This document shows positions 1 through 8,467 of a DNA stretch of 64,000 nt, one piece after another. The DNA lies in the NCBI GenBank assembly GCA_028282785.1, contig JANQHE010000076.1, positions 24,547 through 88,546 of the forward strand, written 5' to 3'. Made by a program: the position numbers and the translations under genes. The stretch is from Bacteroidales bacterium. GTDB lineage: Bacteria; Bacteroidota; Bacteroidia; Bacteroidales; UBA12077. Position 1 is the stretch's first letter. Each line of letters opens with the position of its first letter. Below the pieces are notes generated by a model, which made no database searches, was not told where the DNA came from, and was given only the letters and a program-made list of their open reading frames with translations.

Positions 1-359
1 TCCTGGTATTCAACCGCCTGATTTCTATCAAAATTAGCAATGTCGAATATTTTATCCGATAATATAACTCCTTTTTGAGTTATGCAATGTATCTGGCATT
101 CGGCACAAAAAATGCATTTGCCATAATCTCTTTTAATGGTTCGAATTCTCTTTACTTTATCGTCTTCAAAAGTAATGGCATGCGGAGGACAAACATTTGC
201 GCAGGTTTCGCATCCTACGCAATTTTTTTCGTCAACTTCGGGTTTACCTCTATAGTTTTCGAAGGGAACATGAGGCTCCTTAGGAAACTTGGTTGTATAC
301 GCAGGTGTAAATAACGACACCAATGCTTCTTTTACTTCTCTTATTTTTGGATACTTCAT
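1..359 (-). CDS. NuoI/MbhN-type 2[4Fe-4S] ferredoxin subunit of the membrane hydrogenase (partial, 3' end off window)
   Basis: Reading the minus strand from an ATG at 359 gives about 119 residues before the window edge. Residues 47-57 carry CxxCxxCxxxCP and residues 82-92 carry a second CxxCxxCxxxC, so it should hold two [4Fe-4S] clusters, as in NuoI, MbhN and HycF subunits that pass electrons to the NuoB-like small subunit. The N-terminal stretch with conserved prolines and the FENYRGKPEVDE segment is typical of these subunits. It is last in the operon seen here, 99 bases after mrpG, with a strong hairpin between them. The missing C-terminus may hold more domains, and further subunits could follow outside the window. 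Confidence 0.85.
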   Translation of the reverse strand, partial: MKYPKIREVKEALVSLFTPAYTTKFPKEPHVPFENYRGKPEVDEKNCVGCETCANVCPPHAITFEDDKVKRIRTIKRDYGKCIFCAECQIHCITQKGVILSDKIFDIANFDRNQAVEYQ

Positions 360-424
360 TTTAGTTCCGGATTTAACTTATTTCATTCGTTCAGCTTGTA
401 ATACTCGGTTCAGATCTCAGATTA

Positions 425-455
425 TCCGTCAAGCCGATTTAAACGGCTAGACGGA
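425..455. repeat. Strong inverted repeat between mrpG and the NuoI-like gene
   Basis: Two 6-base arms (TCCGTC and GACGGA) and two inner 5-base arms (AGCCG and CGGCT) are stacked with one symmetric mismatch around a 7-base loop ATTTAAA. It is the most GC-rich hairpin in this AT-rich operon and starts four bases after the mrpG stop codon. No T-run follows on either strand, so it is not a classic intrinsic terminator; an mRNA-stabilising or processing stem within the operon is more likely. Confidence 0.6.
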
Positions 456-458
456 TTA

Positions 459-785
459 CTAACTTTTTGGAACATCTTTATAGTCGTCCTTAACGCTTTT
501 ATCTCCTAGTTTTACCCCGAAAATGTAGGCTCCTTTAACTAAAGCATGTGCAGCAACCGTAGCTGCGAAAAACAACAATGGAATAGCAATGATTGCTTTA
601 AATCCTGCATCGTTAAAACCATAATAAAAAATTACTCCCGCCAAAATACTACAAGTACCTAAAGTAACACATTTAGTAGCCGATTGCAACCTGTTGTAAA
701 CATCCGGTAATCTGATTAAACCGATGCAGCCAAACAAGTTAAAAAGGATTCCGGTACATATAAATATAAAGCCTATAGTTTCCAT
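459..785 (-). CDS. mrpG: Mrp/Mnh antiporter subunit G (MbhC-like)
   Basis: A 108-residue membrane protein with three hydrophobic segments and the MnhG/PhaG family core (GLIRLPDVYNRLQSATK near residue 25). In Mrp antiporters and in Mbh-type hydrogenases this small subunit sits in the Na+/H+ translocating module. Its start overlaps the stop of mrpF by one base, so the two are translationally coupled. Length fits the family. Acting alone it has no known activity; here it belongs with the E and F subunits just upstream. Confidence 0.9.
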   Translation of the reverse strand: METIGFIFICTGILFNLFGCIGLIRLPDVYNRLQSATKCVTLGTCSILAGVIFYYGFNDAGFKAIIAIPLLFFAATVAAHALVKGAYIFGVKLGDKSVKDDYKDVPKS

Positions 786-1051
786 TATTCGTTTAGTTTT
801 TTACCACTTAAATATTTAGCCAGTGTTAAGGTTCCAATAAAGCTTAAAATAATCCATGCAATACCAATGTCGAGAATAAACTTTCGTTGGGTAGTAATGG
901 ATAAAATAGCGCATATTCCAACTACCAGGATTCCGAAAATATCGATGCCAACCATTCTGTCGGCAATAGAAGGTCCTCGGATTATCCTGTAAAGGCAGAA
1001 TATACATAATGCGATTTGCACATAAAGTAATATGTTCAGATAATCAATCAT
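785..1051 (-). CDS. mrpF: Mrp/Mnh antiporter subunit F (MbhB-like)
   Basis: An 88-residue protein with three transmembrane stretches and the MnhF signature RIIRGPSIADRMVGIDI around residues 21-40. Known members are small subunits of Mrp Na+/H+ antiporters and of group 4 hydrogenases such as MbhB. It overlaps the end of mrpE by four bases and the start of mrpG by one, a tightly coupled E-F-G trio in the order seen in Mrp operons. Confidence 0.9.
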   Translation of the reverse strand: MIDYLNILLYVQIALCIFCLYRIIRGPSIADRMVGIDIFGILVVGICAILSITTQRKFILDIGIAWIILSFIGTLTLAKYLSGKKLNE

Positions 1052-1533
1052 TCGAATATTTTTTTAATGTATTTTTCAAATCTTCCTGAGATTCTTTGAC
1101 TATATTCTTCTGGATTTTCTGAATAAACATATATCCAGTGTACATAAATTTCATCACCAATGATATCTACAGAGATTGTTCCGGGTGTCATAGTAATTGA
1201 GTTTGCCAAAATGGTTTTTGCGATATTCGTTTTTAGTCCAAGTTTAACCTTTACTATTCCCGGTTTAATAGGCATTGCAGGATGCAACACTCTATATGCT
1301 ACATCAAAGTTTGCTTTAATACATTCCCAGGTAAAAATAAACAGGTACACAATTAACCAGAAATAACGCTGAGGTTGTAAAAATGGAATCACATCTTTTA
1401 GAAAATATCTGCCAAAAATGAAGGCAGTTATAATTGAAGCAACCACGCCAATTATAATGTTTGATAAATCTAAACTAAATGTTAGAAACAACCAGAAAAT
1501 GAAGGATAATATAAAAATTGCTATGTATTTCAT
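1048..1533 (-). CDS. mrpE: Mrp/Mnh antiporter subunit E (MbhA-like)
   Basis: A 161-residue protein with two or three N-terminal membrane helices and a soluble C-terminal part containing the MnhE motif ANSITMTPGTISVDI (about residues 110-125). In Mrp systems MrpE is needed for full antiport; in Mbh hydrogenases its homologue MbhA belongs to the sodium module. It follows mrpD by two bases. Nothing is unusual in length or motif. Confidence 0.9.
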   Translation of the reverse strand: MKYIAIFILSFIFWLFLTFSLDLSNIIIGVVASIITAFIFGRYFLKDVIPFLQPQRYFWLIVYLFIFTWECIKANFDVAYRVLHPAMPIKPGIVKVKLGLKTNIAKTILANSITMTPGTISVDIIGDEIYVHWIYVYSENPEEYSQRISGRFEKYIKKIFE

Positions 1534-1535
1534 AA

Positions 1536-3074
1536 TTAAATGCCTGTTATAGATTTCACATATTGATCCGTATTTGTTAGGACCTCGATGGCAGGGCCCA
1601 GAATTTGTTCCCGGATTCCGGGAAATGCCAGAAGGCTAAACAATAGACACAAAATTCCCATTAGTATCATGCTAAACACCATCGGAAATGGAACTTCTTT
1701 TAAAGTAGATTTGTTGCTGTGTTCTGTTTTGTTGAAAAATGCATACCTCTGAAATTTCATGAATGAAGCAAGAGTTATGATACTTACAAAAACTGCTAAG
1801 AATGCAAGCAGATAAAATCTAGCCTGAATTGCTGCAATAATGATTATAAGCTTGCTAAAGAAACCATTGAATGGAGGAATTCCCGAAATAGCCATAGATG
1901 CAACAAAAGATGTTCCCGATGTAACAGGCATTTCCTTGCTTAGGCCACCCATTTCTTTCAGGTTTCTTGTATTAATTCGATGTTCAATTGCTCCTGCATT
2001 TAAAAATAGTAGGCCCTTAAAAACAGCATGATTAACCATGTGAAACAATCCTCCGGCAATGGCTAGTGCTGCTATAGATGGTTTTCCATCACGAGCAATA
2101 ATTATTAATCCTATGCCTATACCTAGCACAACATAGCCCATCTGACTAATGCTGTGATAAGCCAGTAATCTTTTTATATCCCATTGCCCAATGGCTAAAA
2201 GAACTCCAATAACCATTGAAATGGTTCCTAAAGTAGTTAGTAGAATTGAAATTTCTTCTGAAGCAACAAACATATTAAAGAATAAACGTATGATCACATA
2301 AATTCCTGCTGCTTTAATTAAAACACCGGAAAGCATGGCTGAAATAGGCGATGGAGCAGAAGAGTGTGCATCTGGCAACCATGCATGGAATGGCATCATG
2401 GCTGCTTTTAAACCAAATCCGGTGATTAATAATATTTGTATGAATAAATCAAATGTATTAGAATTACCGGAGCTAAGAAATATAGATGCATCAGCAATGT
2501 TTAAAGTTTTTGTTCTCCAATAAATCAATCCAATAGCAAAAAGTATTATAAATGAAGCTATACCTCCCAGTACCTGGTATTTAAATGACGCTTCAAGTTC
2601 TTCTTTTTGAGTGCCAAATGCAACTAATGCATATGATGATATTACTGATATTTCAAGAAATACAAAAAGGTTAAAAAGATCGCCACTCAACACAACACCA
2701 TTCATACCGGTAATCATTAAACACAATAAAGAATAGAAGTTATTCTCCGATGTAAATTTTGAGATATAAGAAATGGAATATATAGAAGCTAAAAATCCTA
2801 TTAAACTTATAATTGAAAGTAGAATTAAAGAAAAACCATCCATTACAAAATATATTGCAATCGGTACATTTTCAATTGGCTCCCAACCTCCAATGGAATA
2901 TACAAATGAATTTGAATTATTATTAATTAAGAAATAGAAACTTAGTATTGTTAAAAAAAGCAGAATTAACGGAGTTACAGTTTTTTGAAATCCATTTATT
3001 ATTCTTCCCAAAATCATTATGAGAAAAGCTGTTGCTAATGGTACAATAACAAATATAGGTATCAACGAATTCAT
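1536..3074 (-). CDS. mrpD: MrpD/NuoN-like proton-translocating antiporter subunit (MbhH-like)
   Basis: A 512-residue polytopic protein of the proton_antipo_M family with about 14 hydrophobic segments. Family landmarks include the AMMPFHAWLPDAHSSAPSPI stretch near residue 230 and the lysine/histidine-rich helix DIKRLLAYHSISQMGYV near residue 305, both part of the proton path in MrpD, NuoL/M/N and MbhH. It sits between mrpC and mrpE in Mrp order. The operon has a second, longer antiporter-like subunit (4393-6255), so this complex has two candidate ion pumps. Confidence 0.92.
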   Translation of the reverse strand: MNSLIPIFVIVPLATAFLIMILGRIINGFQKTVTPLILLFLTILSFYFLINNNSNSFVYSIGGWEPIENVPIAIYFVMDGFSLILLSIISLIGFLASIYSISYISKFTSENNFYSLLCLMITGMNGVVLSGDLFNLFVFLEISVISSYALVAFGTQKEELEASFKYQVLGGIASFIILFAIGLIYWRTKTLNIADASIFLSSGNSNTFDLFIQILLITGFGLKAAMMPFHAWLPDAHSSAPSPISAMLSGVLIKAAGIYVIIRLFFNMFVASEEISILLTTLGTISMVIGVLLAIGQWDIKRLLAYHSISQMGYVVLGIGIGLIIIARDGKPSIAALAIAGGLFHMVNHAVFKGLLFLNAGAIEHRINTRNLKEMGGLSKEMPVTSGTSFVASMAISGIPPFNGFFSKLIIIIAAIQARFYLLAFLAVFVSIITLASFMKFQRYAFFNKTEHSNKSTLKEVPFPMVFSMILMGILCLLFSLLAFPGIREQILGPAIEVLTNTDQYVKSITGI

Positions 3075-3076
3075 TT

Positions 3077-3415
3077 TTATCCTCTTAAATTATTTATTTC
3101 TCTGATATCAAATGTTTTATATTTTCTGTAAAGCCTTATAGCTATTGCCAATAACATAGCTGTTGTTGCTAAACCGATTACAATAGCTGTTAATACCATC
3201 GCCTGGGGTAATGGATCAACATATTTTTCTGTGGGGTTACCAGGATCAACGATAGGTGCCACACCTGAATCGATATAACCAATTAAAACAAGGAATAAGA
3301 ATACGCTAAATTCCATTATTGATAATGAAATAACAATCTTTATAAGATTTCGACGGGTTATAATTCCATATAATCCTACCAGAAATAATATAAAACAAAG
3401 AATATATACAATCAT
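3077..3415 (-). CDS. mrpC: MrpC/NuoK-like subunit (MbhG-like)
   Basis: A 112-residue protein with three transmembrane helices and the MnhC/NuoK pattern, including the helix DPLPQAMVLTAIVIGLATTA near residue 70. A glutamate in the second helix (SIMEFSVFLF) matches the conserved acidic residue of the NuoK/MrpC family. It overlaps mrpB by four bases and is two bases from mrpD. Confidence 0.9.
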   Translation of the reverse strand: MIVYILCFILFLVGLYGIITRRNLIKIVISLSIMEFSVFLFLVLIGYIDSGVAPIVDPGNPTEKYVDPLPQAMVLTAIVIGLATTAMLLAIAIRLYRKYKTFDIREINNLRG

Positions 3416-3849
3416 CTTTTTGTTTCCTCTTTAAAAATAATTAATGCTAAAAATATTGTAATAATAGCTGCAGCTACTTCAATTCCAATGAATATGTTAT
3501 ATAATGGAATAACACCTGCACTTATAATTTCTCCTAGCTGACCTTTTGGTAAATAGTTTGATAAAAATACTCTAGAGCCTATAAATAGGGCAAAAATTGC
3601 AAGCATAAGTACAATGAATATTGCAAGGCTTTCGGATAAAGATGAACCTTTTTCTTTATTCCTAAGGTTTACTGCATCTGAGCCAAATGCAAGTATATTT
3701 AAGATATAGGCTCCTGCAATTATAGCACCCCCGGCAAAACCTCCTCCGGGAGTTAAATGTCCATGTATTATGATATAAATTCCATAAAGGAAAATAAATC
3801 CGGAAATTAATTGAGCAATTTTTTTTACTATGATTGACATGCCTTTCAT
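3412..3849 (-). CDS. mrpB: MrpB/MnhB-like subunit (MbhF-like)
   Basis: A 145-residue protein with four hydrophobic segments. The motif HLTPGGGFAGGAIIAGAYI near residues 30-48 is the hallmark of the MnhB/MbhF family. It follows the MbhD/E-like gene by four bases and overlaps mrpC. The start at Met1 (MKGMSIIVKK) could equally be Met4; the difference does not affect the fold. Confidence 0.9.
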   Translation of the reverse strand: MKGMSIIVKKIAQLISGFIFLYGIYIIIHGHLTPGGGFAGGAIIAGAYILNILAFGSDAVNLRNKEKGSSLSESLAIFIVLMLAIFALFIGSRVFLSNYLPKGQLGEIISAGVIPLYNIFIGIEVAAAIITIFLALIIFKEETKR

Positions 3850-3853
3850 ATGC

Positions 3854-4381
3854 TTATTTTTTGCTTTTAATTCTTAAAACTGTTAGAACACCCAATGCAG
3901 CAGCAAACAGAATCGTTGCTTCACCCAGAGTATCATATCCTCTGAAATCAAATAAAACACCAGTTACTAAATTTATACTTCCTGTTTTTTCAGTTGCTTC
4001 GGTTATATATGCCTCAGACATTCTTAAGGTATGCTCTCCAAATAGATTAAGTCCGGATATTGATTCTAAAAAGAAAAACAATAGAACTGCGCTAAAAATT
4101 AGGGATAGTAAGATATTGGCATATGATTTAAAATCATTTTTAACTTTTAATTCTTCTCGCGTACTATCCAATACAACTGCTACCATTATAATTAGTGTAA
4201 TAGTTTCAATAACTATTTGTACAATTGCAAGATCAGGAGCTTTTAGTAAAAGAAAAGCTATAACCAGGCTATATCCTACAATACCGGTTGTAATAACAGC
4301 AGAAAGCAGATCGCCGGCATGGATAGCAAATAGTGCCCCAACGATCATAAATCCGATTAATATAGAAAGCGTTAATTCCAT
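3854..4381 (-). CDS. DUF4040/MbhD-MbhE-like (MrpA C-terminal-like) subunit
   Basis: I start this gene at the ATG at 4381 (MELTLSIL), giving 175 residues; a longer frame to 4438 would overlap the upstream gene and adds a non-hydrophobic leader. The first half matches DUF4040/MbhD (DLLSAVITTGIVGYS, and LKAPDLAIVQIVIET), and the second half matches MbhE or the MrpA C-terminus (LFDFRGYDTLGEATILFAAA). In Mbh these are separate subunits D and E; here they are fused, as at the end of MrpA. It links the NuoL-like subunit to the MrpB-G set. Confidence 0.85.
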   Translation of the reverse strand: MELTLSILIGFMIVGALFAIHAGDLLSAVITTGIVGYSLVIAFLLLKAPDLAIVQIVIETITLIIMVAVVLDSTREELKVKNDFKSYANILLSLIFSAVLLFFFLESISGLNLFGEHTLRMSEAYITEATEKTGSINLVTGVLFDFRGYDTLGEATILFAAALGVLTVLRIKSKK

Positions 4382-4392
4382 TGTTTCACTTT

Positions 4393-6255
4393 TTAAATCA
4401 TAATTAATAACATTATTATCAGGCCGGCAAAAATCCAAATAGTGTAATTGCTTAAAATGCCATTGTGGGCATTGCTGAACGAATGACTACACCATAGTAC
4501 AAATCGTTTTGTTAAATCATAAATATCAAACCATTTCTCTTCGGCTTTTTTGTATATATCATTCAATAGCTTAAAGTCAGATATGGTTTTATAAAATTCA
4601 ACTGCATTGTAATTTCCTTTTTCTATCATTTTTTCGCCACCTCCAACAAAACTATCTGCAGTTCGGTAATTTTTTATATTTCCAATAAAATAGATAATTA
4701 GTCCAAGAATTATGGAAACCAGTATTAGTAAGGATACCATTTCTGACTGCCAAATTCCCACAAAACTGAAATTACCTGCTATAGGATAAAACAGCTTTGG
4801 AACTATATAACCAGATGCAAAAACACCAAATCCTACACAGAATAATGCAAGAATAACAAGAGGTAACCACATTAAAACAGATACTTCTTTAATAGCTTTA
4901 AATTCCTCTTTCTTACGTCCTAAGAATATGCCGCCTATAAATTTTATAAAACTGGCAAGAGTAAGTGCCGAACCTAAAACTGCTAGTGCTAACCAAACAA
5001 TCCATAAGTTATTGGCAATTCCGGAACCTGCACCAAAATCAATTATTCCTTGGTATATCATCCATTTAGATGCAAATCCATTTAAGGGTGGTATTCCCGA
5101 AATTGATAGCGCAAACACCAGTGCCGCTATAAATGTTATTGGCATTACTTTAGATAATCCACCTACTTCTTCTATATTGTTTTTACCTGTTCGGTGTTCA
5201 ACACATCCTGCAGATAGAAGCAATCCGCTTTTATAAAGTGCATGATTTACCATGTGAAATAATCCCGCTGCGATACCTAGCATGGTTCCTAATCCAAAAC
5301 CAACAACCATATAACCAACTTGAGATACAGCATGAAAGCCAAGTAGTTTTTTATAATCGTGTTGTACAAGTGCCATAAGCACAGCAGTAATAATTGTTAT
5401 TACTCCTAAGGATAAAATAACTACTCGTAACCAATCATTAAGAACAAATAAATTGTTACAGATTCTTGCAAGAAAATATATTCCCAGTAATTTGTCTAAT
5501 GATGCCGGTAAAAATGCAGATGAAGAAGCCGGGGCATTTTTAGTGTAGTCAGGTATCCATGAATGAAACGGAAATGCACCTGCTTTTGTAAATGCACCAA
5601 TAAGCAAAGTAAAAAAAGCTAATATTGTAAGTGCATTATTTGTATCTACATTTATATCGCTCATGTTTAAAGTGCCGGTAATTTTCCATAAAATGGCAAT
5701 ACCCAGAATCATTATTCCATCCGAAGCTCCAACAATAATCAGAGTTTTTTTCGCTGCAGCAGAGCTTTCGTCATTATGCGCCTTTATCAGTTTGTATAGT
5801 GTTAACCCGAGAATTCCCCAGAATATTAAAAACAGGAGTAAATTGTCAGAAGCTACTGCTCCAAAAGAACACCCCAGGGTTAATAAGAAATATTCATAAT
5901 AATTATTGATTTTCTTTTCTTTTGATATATATACAATAGAATAAAGTAGAATTAAAAATGCAAAGATTGCTACGAATAATAATATGAGTTGGTTTAGCGA
6001 GTCAATATTAAATGCAGAGTATTTAATTAAATCAAAATTTATTGATCTCAAAAATTCTGAATTTAATCGATCTAATGCTGTATAAGGTGTAAAAGCAAAT
6101 TGCTTTCCGGTAAAGATTAAAACAGAATAAACTAAGCACAAAATAGAAGTAAATATTGCCAGAATCCCCTTTAAAATGTTGAATTTTCCTGGAATAAGAA
6201 ATAAGGCTGACCCAATTATTACAGGAATTATAATGATGTATAAAAGTTCATTCAT
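4393..6255 (-). CDS. NuoL/MrpA-N-like proton-translocating subunit of the hydrogenase
   Basis: A 620-residue polytopic protein with the proton antiporter core: GAFPFHSWIPDYTKNAPASS near residue 225, HDYKKLLGFHAVSQVGYM near residue 300, and GLFHMVNHALYKSGLL near residue 335. After the core come further helices and a soluble C-terminal segment with a last membrane helix. It stands between the [NiFe] large subunit and the MbhD/E-like gene. Together with mrpD it gives the complex two large pumps, which is the arrangement reported for the Mbs/Mbx sulfane reductase rather than for Pyrococcus Mbh, which has one. Confidence 0.9.
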   Translation of the reverse strand: MNELLYIIIIPVIIGSALFLIPGKFNILKGILAIFTSILCLVYSVLIFTGKQFAFTPYTALDRLNSEFLRSINFDLIKYSAFNIDSLNQLILLFVAIFAFLILLYSIVYISKEKKINNYYEYFLLTLGCSFGAVASDNLLLFLIFWGILGLTLYKLIKAHNDESSAAAKKTLIIVGASDGIMILGIAILWKITGTLNMSDINVDTNNALTILAFFTLLIGAFTKAGAFPFHSWIPDYTKNAPASSSAFLPASLDKLLGIYFLARICNNLFVLNDWLRVVILSLGVITIITAVLMALVQHDYKKLLGFHAVSQVGYMVVGFGLGTMLGIAAGLFHMVNHALYKSGLLLSAGCVEHRTGKNNIEEVGGLSKVMPITFIAALVFALSISGIPPLNGFASKWMIYQGIIDFGAGSGIANNLWIVWLALAVLGSALTLASFIKFIGGIFLGRKKEEFKAIKEVSVLMWLPLVILALFCVGFGVFASGYIVPKLFYPIAGNFSFVGIWQSEMVSLLILVSIILGLIIYFIGNIKNYRTADSFVGGGEKMIEKGNYNAVEFYKTISDFKLLNDIYKKAEEKWFDIYDLTKRFVLWCSHSFSNAHNGILSNYTIWIFAGLIIMLLIMI

Positions 6256-6264
6256 TTTAATAGA

Positions 6265-7455
6265 CTATTTGTTTCTAATATCGCTTGTTTTTTTCGCTGA
6301 TAAAGCTATGAGTTCATTTCCATTTAGGATTCTTTCGCCTGTTTTCCAGTCATATGCTACGGCCATTCTCTCGGTACAGCAATAGCATGGATCAACAGCA
6401 GCTAAAGAAATCGTTGCGTCTGAAATGGTTTGACCCACGCACGATTTCTTAAATGTTGCAATATTGGTATAACTGGGAGCACGAATTTTATGCCTTGCAG
6501 GCGAATTAGAACCATCGGTTAAAACATAATGGAATACTTCTCCACGTGGTGCTTCTGCATGGCCAGTCCCCCAACCGGCAGCAACATGTTTCACTTTTAC
6601 TTCCGTATCGCCTTCTTTTTCTTTTTTCAACCCTTCAAGGCATTGTTCTATGATTGAGATTGACTCGTACATTTCTAACAAACGTACTTCTGCTTTAGCA
6701 AATACATCGCCTTTTTCGGCTGTAATTACTTTCCAGTTTACTAATGGATATGCTGCATAAGGATCATCTCTACGAACATCAATATCAACACCGGATGCTC
6801 TTGCTGTTGGCCCTACAGCTGCATAATCAATAATATCTTGTTTAGTTAAAGTTCCAACTCCTTTTAGGCGTGCATGAAGAACGGGGTCGTCCATAACGGC
6901 TCCAACCAACATATCGGTTTTCTTCTTCACCATGTCGAGTATTTTGGTTATTTTAGGGATCATAATGTTTTCTATATCCCTGCGAACTCCTCCAATCTTA
7001 AACATGGCATAGCTATTTCTATTACCAGTTATCATTTCAAATAGATCAAGAACCGGCTCGCGGTATTTCCAGGCCCACATAAATACGGTATTATAACCTA
7101 AGAAATGGCCGGCAAGCCCTACCCAAAGGAGATGGCTGTGAACGCGTTCAAGCTCGCCAATTATGGATCGAATATATTTTGCACGATTTGTAATTTCAAT
7201 ATTTCCGGCTTCTTCTAGTGCGTTTGCTAATGCAAATGGGTGAGATGTAGAGCAAATTCCACATATTCTTTCAACAAGGAAGAAAGATTGATCGAAAGTT
7301 TTCTTTTCACTCAATTGTTCAATACCACGGTGGTTATAACCTGTTTCCCACTTAATATCCTTAACAATTTCACCTTCGCAATACAGTTTAAACAGTTCAG
7401 GTTCTTCCTGAAGCGGATGATAAGGACCAATTGGTATAAGTGTTTTTTTAGCCAT
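6265..7455 (-). CDS. Group 4 [NiFe] hydrogenase large (catalytic) subunit, MbhL/HycE-like
   Basis: A 396-residue NuoD-fold protein. All four nickel ligands are present: Cys65 and Cys68 in ERICGICSTSH, and Cys357 and Cys360 in DPCYCCTER. Complex I NuoD and the Mbs subunit lack the full set, so this is a true hydrogenase subunit that makes or oxidises H2. A 33-residue tail follows Arg363. In HycE the equivalent tail begins after the same motif and is removed by the HycI protease once nickel is inserted, so processing after Arg363 is predicted; no HycI-like gene is in the window. The hyp genes needed to build its NiFe(CN)2CO centre lie divergently at 12608-18407. The best fit is an Mrp-linked Mbh (group 4d or a relative). 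Confidence 0.93.
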   Translation of the reverse strand: MAKKTLIPIGPYHPLQEEPELFKLYCEGEIVKDIKWETGYNHRGIEQLSEKKTFDQSFFLVERICGICSTSHPFALANALEEAGNIEITNRAKYIRSIIGELERVHSHLLWVGLAGHFLGYNTVFMWAWKYREPVLDLFEMITGNRNSYAMFKIGGVRRDIENIMIPKITKILDMVKKKTDMLVGAVMDDPVLHARLKGVGTLTKQDIIDYAAVGPTARASGVDIDVRRDDPYAAYPLVNWKVITAEKGDVFAKAEVRLLEMYESISIIEQCLEGLKKEKEGDTEVKVKHVAAGWGTGHAEAPRGEVFHYVLTDGSNSPARHKIRAPSYTNIATFKKSCVGQTISDATISLAAVDPCYCCTERMAVAYDWKTGERILNGNELIALSAKKTSDIRNK

Positions 7456-7548
7456 TTTAGAATTATGTATCTTTTATTTTTCTTTTTTAATATCGAATAG
7501 TGAATGACTATTTTTAATTTTTTATTCTTTTTAATTCAATATTCGGTG

Positions 7549-7579
7549 TTCATTATTCATTATTCATTATTCATTATTC
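7549..7579. repeat. Heptamer tandem repeat (TTCATTA)x4 inside the hydrogenase operon
   Basis: Four exact copies of TTCATTA run from 7549 to 7576 plus three bases. They lie in the 140-base gap 7456-7595 between the NuoC-like and large-subunit genes, the longest gap inside the operon. The flank shares 17 bases (TAAAAGAATAATGAATA on the minus strand) with the intergenic repeat at 48643-48659. No promoter or gene was seen in the gap. Confidence 0.75.
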
Positions 7580-7595
7580 TTTTACATATCACTTA

Positions 7596-8033
7596 TTACT
7601 TAAATTCACGCCTATAAGGATAAACTCCTTCGGCCCAGTTTCCTTCTGAAATTAACTTTTCGGGTTCAGGATGATTTTTAAATACAATGCCATATAATTC
7701 GTGCATCTCACGTTCAATCCAATTACTTGCCGAAAACATATTTGATAATGATTCGATTTCAGGTTTATTAACCGGAAGAATTACATGTAAATTGGCAATT
7801 AGTCCAATATTGTCTTTACTAAAATGGTAAAGAATTTCAAATCCCTTTTTTGTGTGATTAGCTGTTGCAATAATAAACCTGCATTCTAAATCCTTATATG
7901 CATACTCGGCAACCTGTAAAAGAGATTCCGGTTTTATTGTAACGGTAACCCTTGTTTCCGATTTCTTGAATACATCAATTACATCGGAACTAAACTTATC
8001 TTTTATATTTTTTAAGATCTCATTGGTATTCAT
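7596..8033 (-). CDS. NuoC-like 30-kDa subunit of the membrane hydrogenase (MbhK-like)
   Basis: A 145-residue soluble protein with the respiratory-chain 30-kDa signature WIEREMHELYGIVFKNHPEP near residues 108-127 and the usual PYRREFK ending. In Mbh and Ech hydrogenases this subunit packs against the large subunit on the cytoplasmic arm and carries no cofactor. It lies 12 bases after the small subunit gene. Confidence 0.9.
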   Translation of the reverse strand: MNTNEILKNIKDKFSSDVIDVFKKSETRVTVTIKPESLLQVAEYAYKDLECRFIIATANHTKKGFEILYHFSKDNIGLIANLHVILPVNKPEIESLSNMFSASNWIEREMHELYGIVFKNHPEPEKLISEGNWAEGVYPYRREFK

Positions 8034-8045
8034 AATAGAATCTCT

Positions 8046-8456
8046 TTACTTATTTAAAAGTTTAACAACTCCTGCTAAAATGGCTTCGGGTTTAGGAGGA
8101 CATCCCGGAATATAAGCATCGACCGGTATTATTTTATCAACCGGGCCTGCAAAGGTATTTCCTTCGGCAAATATCCCTCCTGTACAACCGCATGCCCCAA
8201 TAGCTACTACCAAAATAGGTTTGGGTGCTTGTTCATATATTTCTAATAACCTGCTTTTATCTTTTTTATTAATTGAACCATTTACAAGTAAAACATCGGC
8301 ATGGCGGACACTACCAACGAGTAACATTCCAAATCGTTCAACATCAAATCGTGGTGTTAAACAATCGAGAATTTCAATGTCGCAATTATTACATGATGCT
8401 CCTCCGAAATGGAACAACCACAAAGACTTTTTAAAACAGAATTCTTTAAATCCCAC
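8046..8456 (-). CDS. Group 4 [NiFe] hydrogenase small subunit, NuoB/MbhJ-like
   Basis: I place the start at a GTG at 8456, giving 136 residues that begin GFKEFCFKKSLWLFHFGG. The longer frame from ATG 8522 runs through the 3' end of the NuoH-like gene and adds residues that do not look like the family. The proximal [4Fe-4S] ligands are visible: SCNNCDIE (two Cys), GACGCTGG and PGCPPKPE. It receives electrons from the NuoI-like ferredoxin and hands them to the NiFe site. With this start the gene begins 11 bases after the NuoH-like stop codon. Family identity is secure; the start codon is the uncertain part. Confidence 0.88.
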   Translation of the reverse strand: MGFKEFCFKKSLWLFHFGGASCNNCDIEILDCLTPRFDVERFGMLLVGSVRHADVLLVNGSINKKDKSRLLEIYEQAPKPILVVAIGACGCTGGIFAEGNTFAGPVDKIIPVDAYIPGCPPKPEAILAGVVKLLNK

Positions 8457-8467
8457 AGTTTTAATTT

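Noticed and set aside
3834..4403. A 189-residue plus-strand frame and many similar frames opposite the hydrogenase genes
   Set aside because: They mirror conserved membrane-protein genes on the other strand and show no family features of their own.
7549..7579. TTCATTA repeats as a CRISPR-like array
   Set aside because: The unit is seven bases with no spacers and no cas genes; it is a simple tandem repeat.
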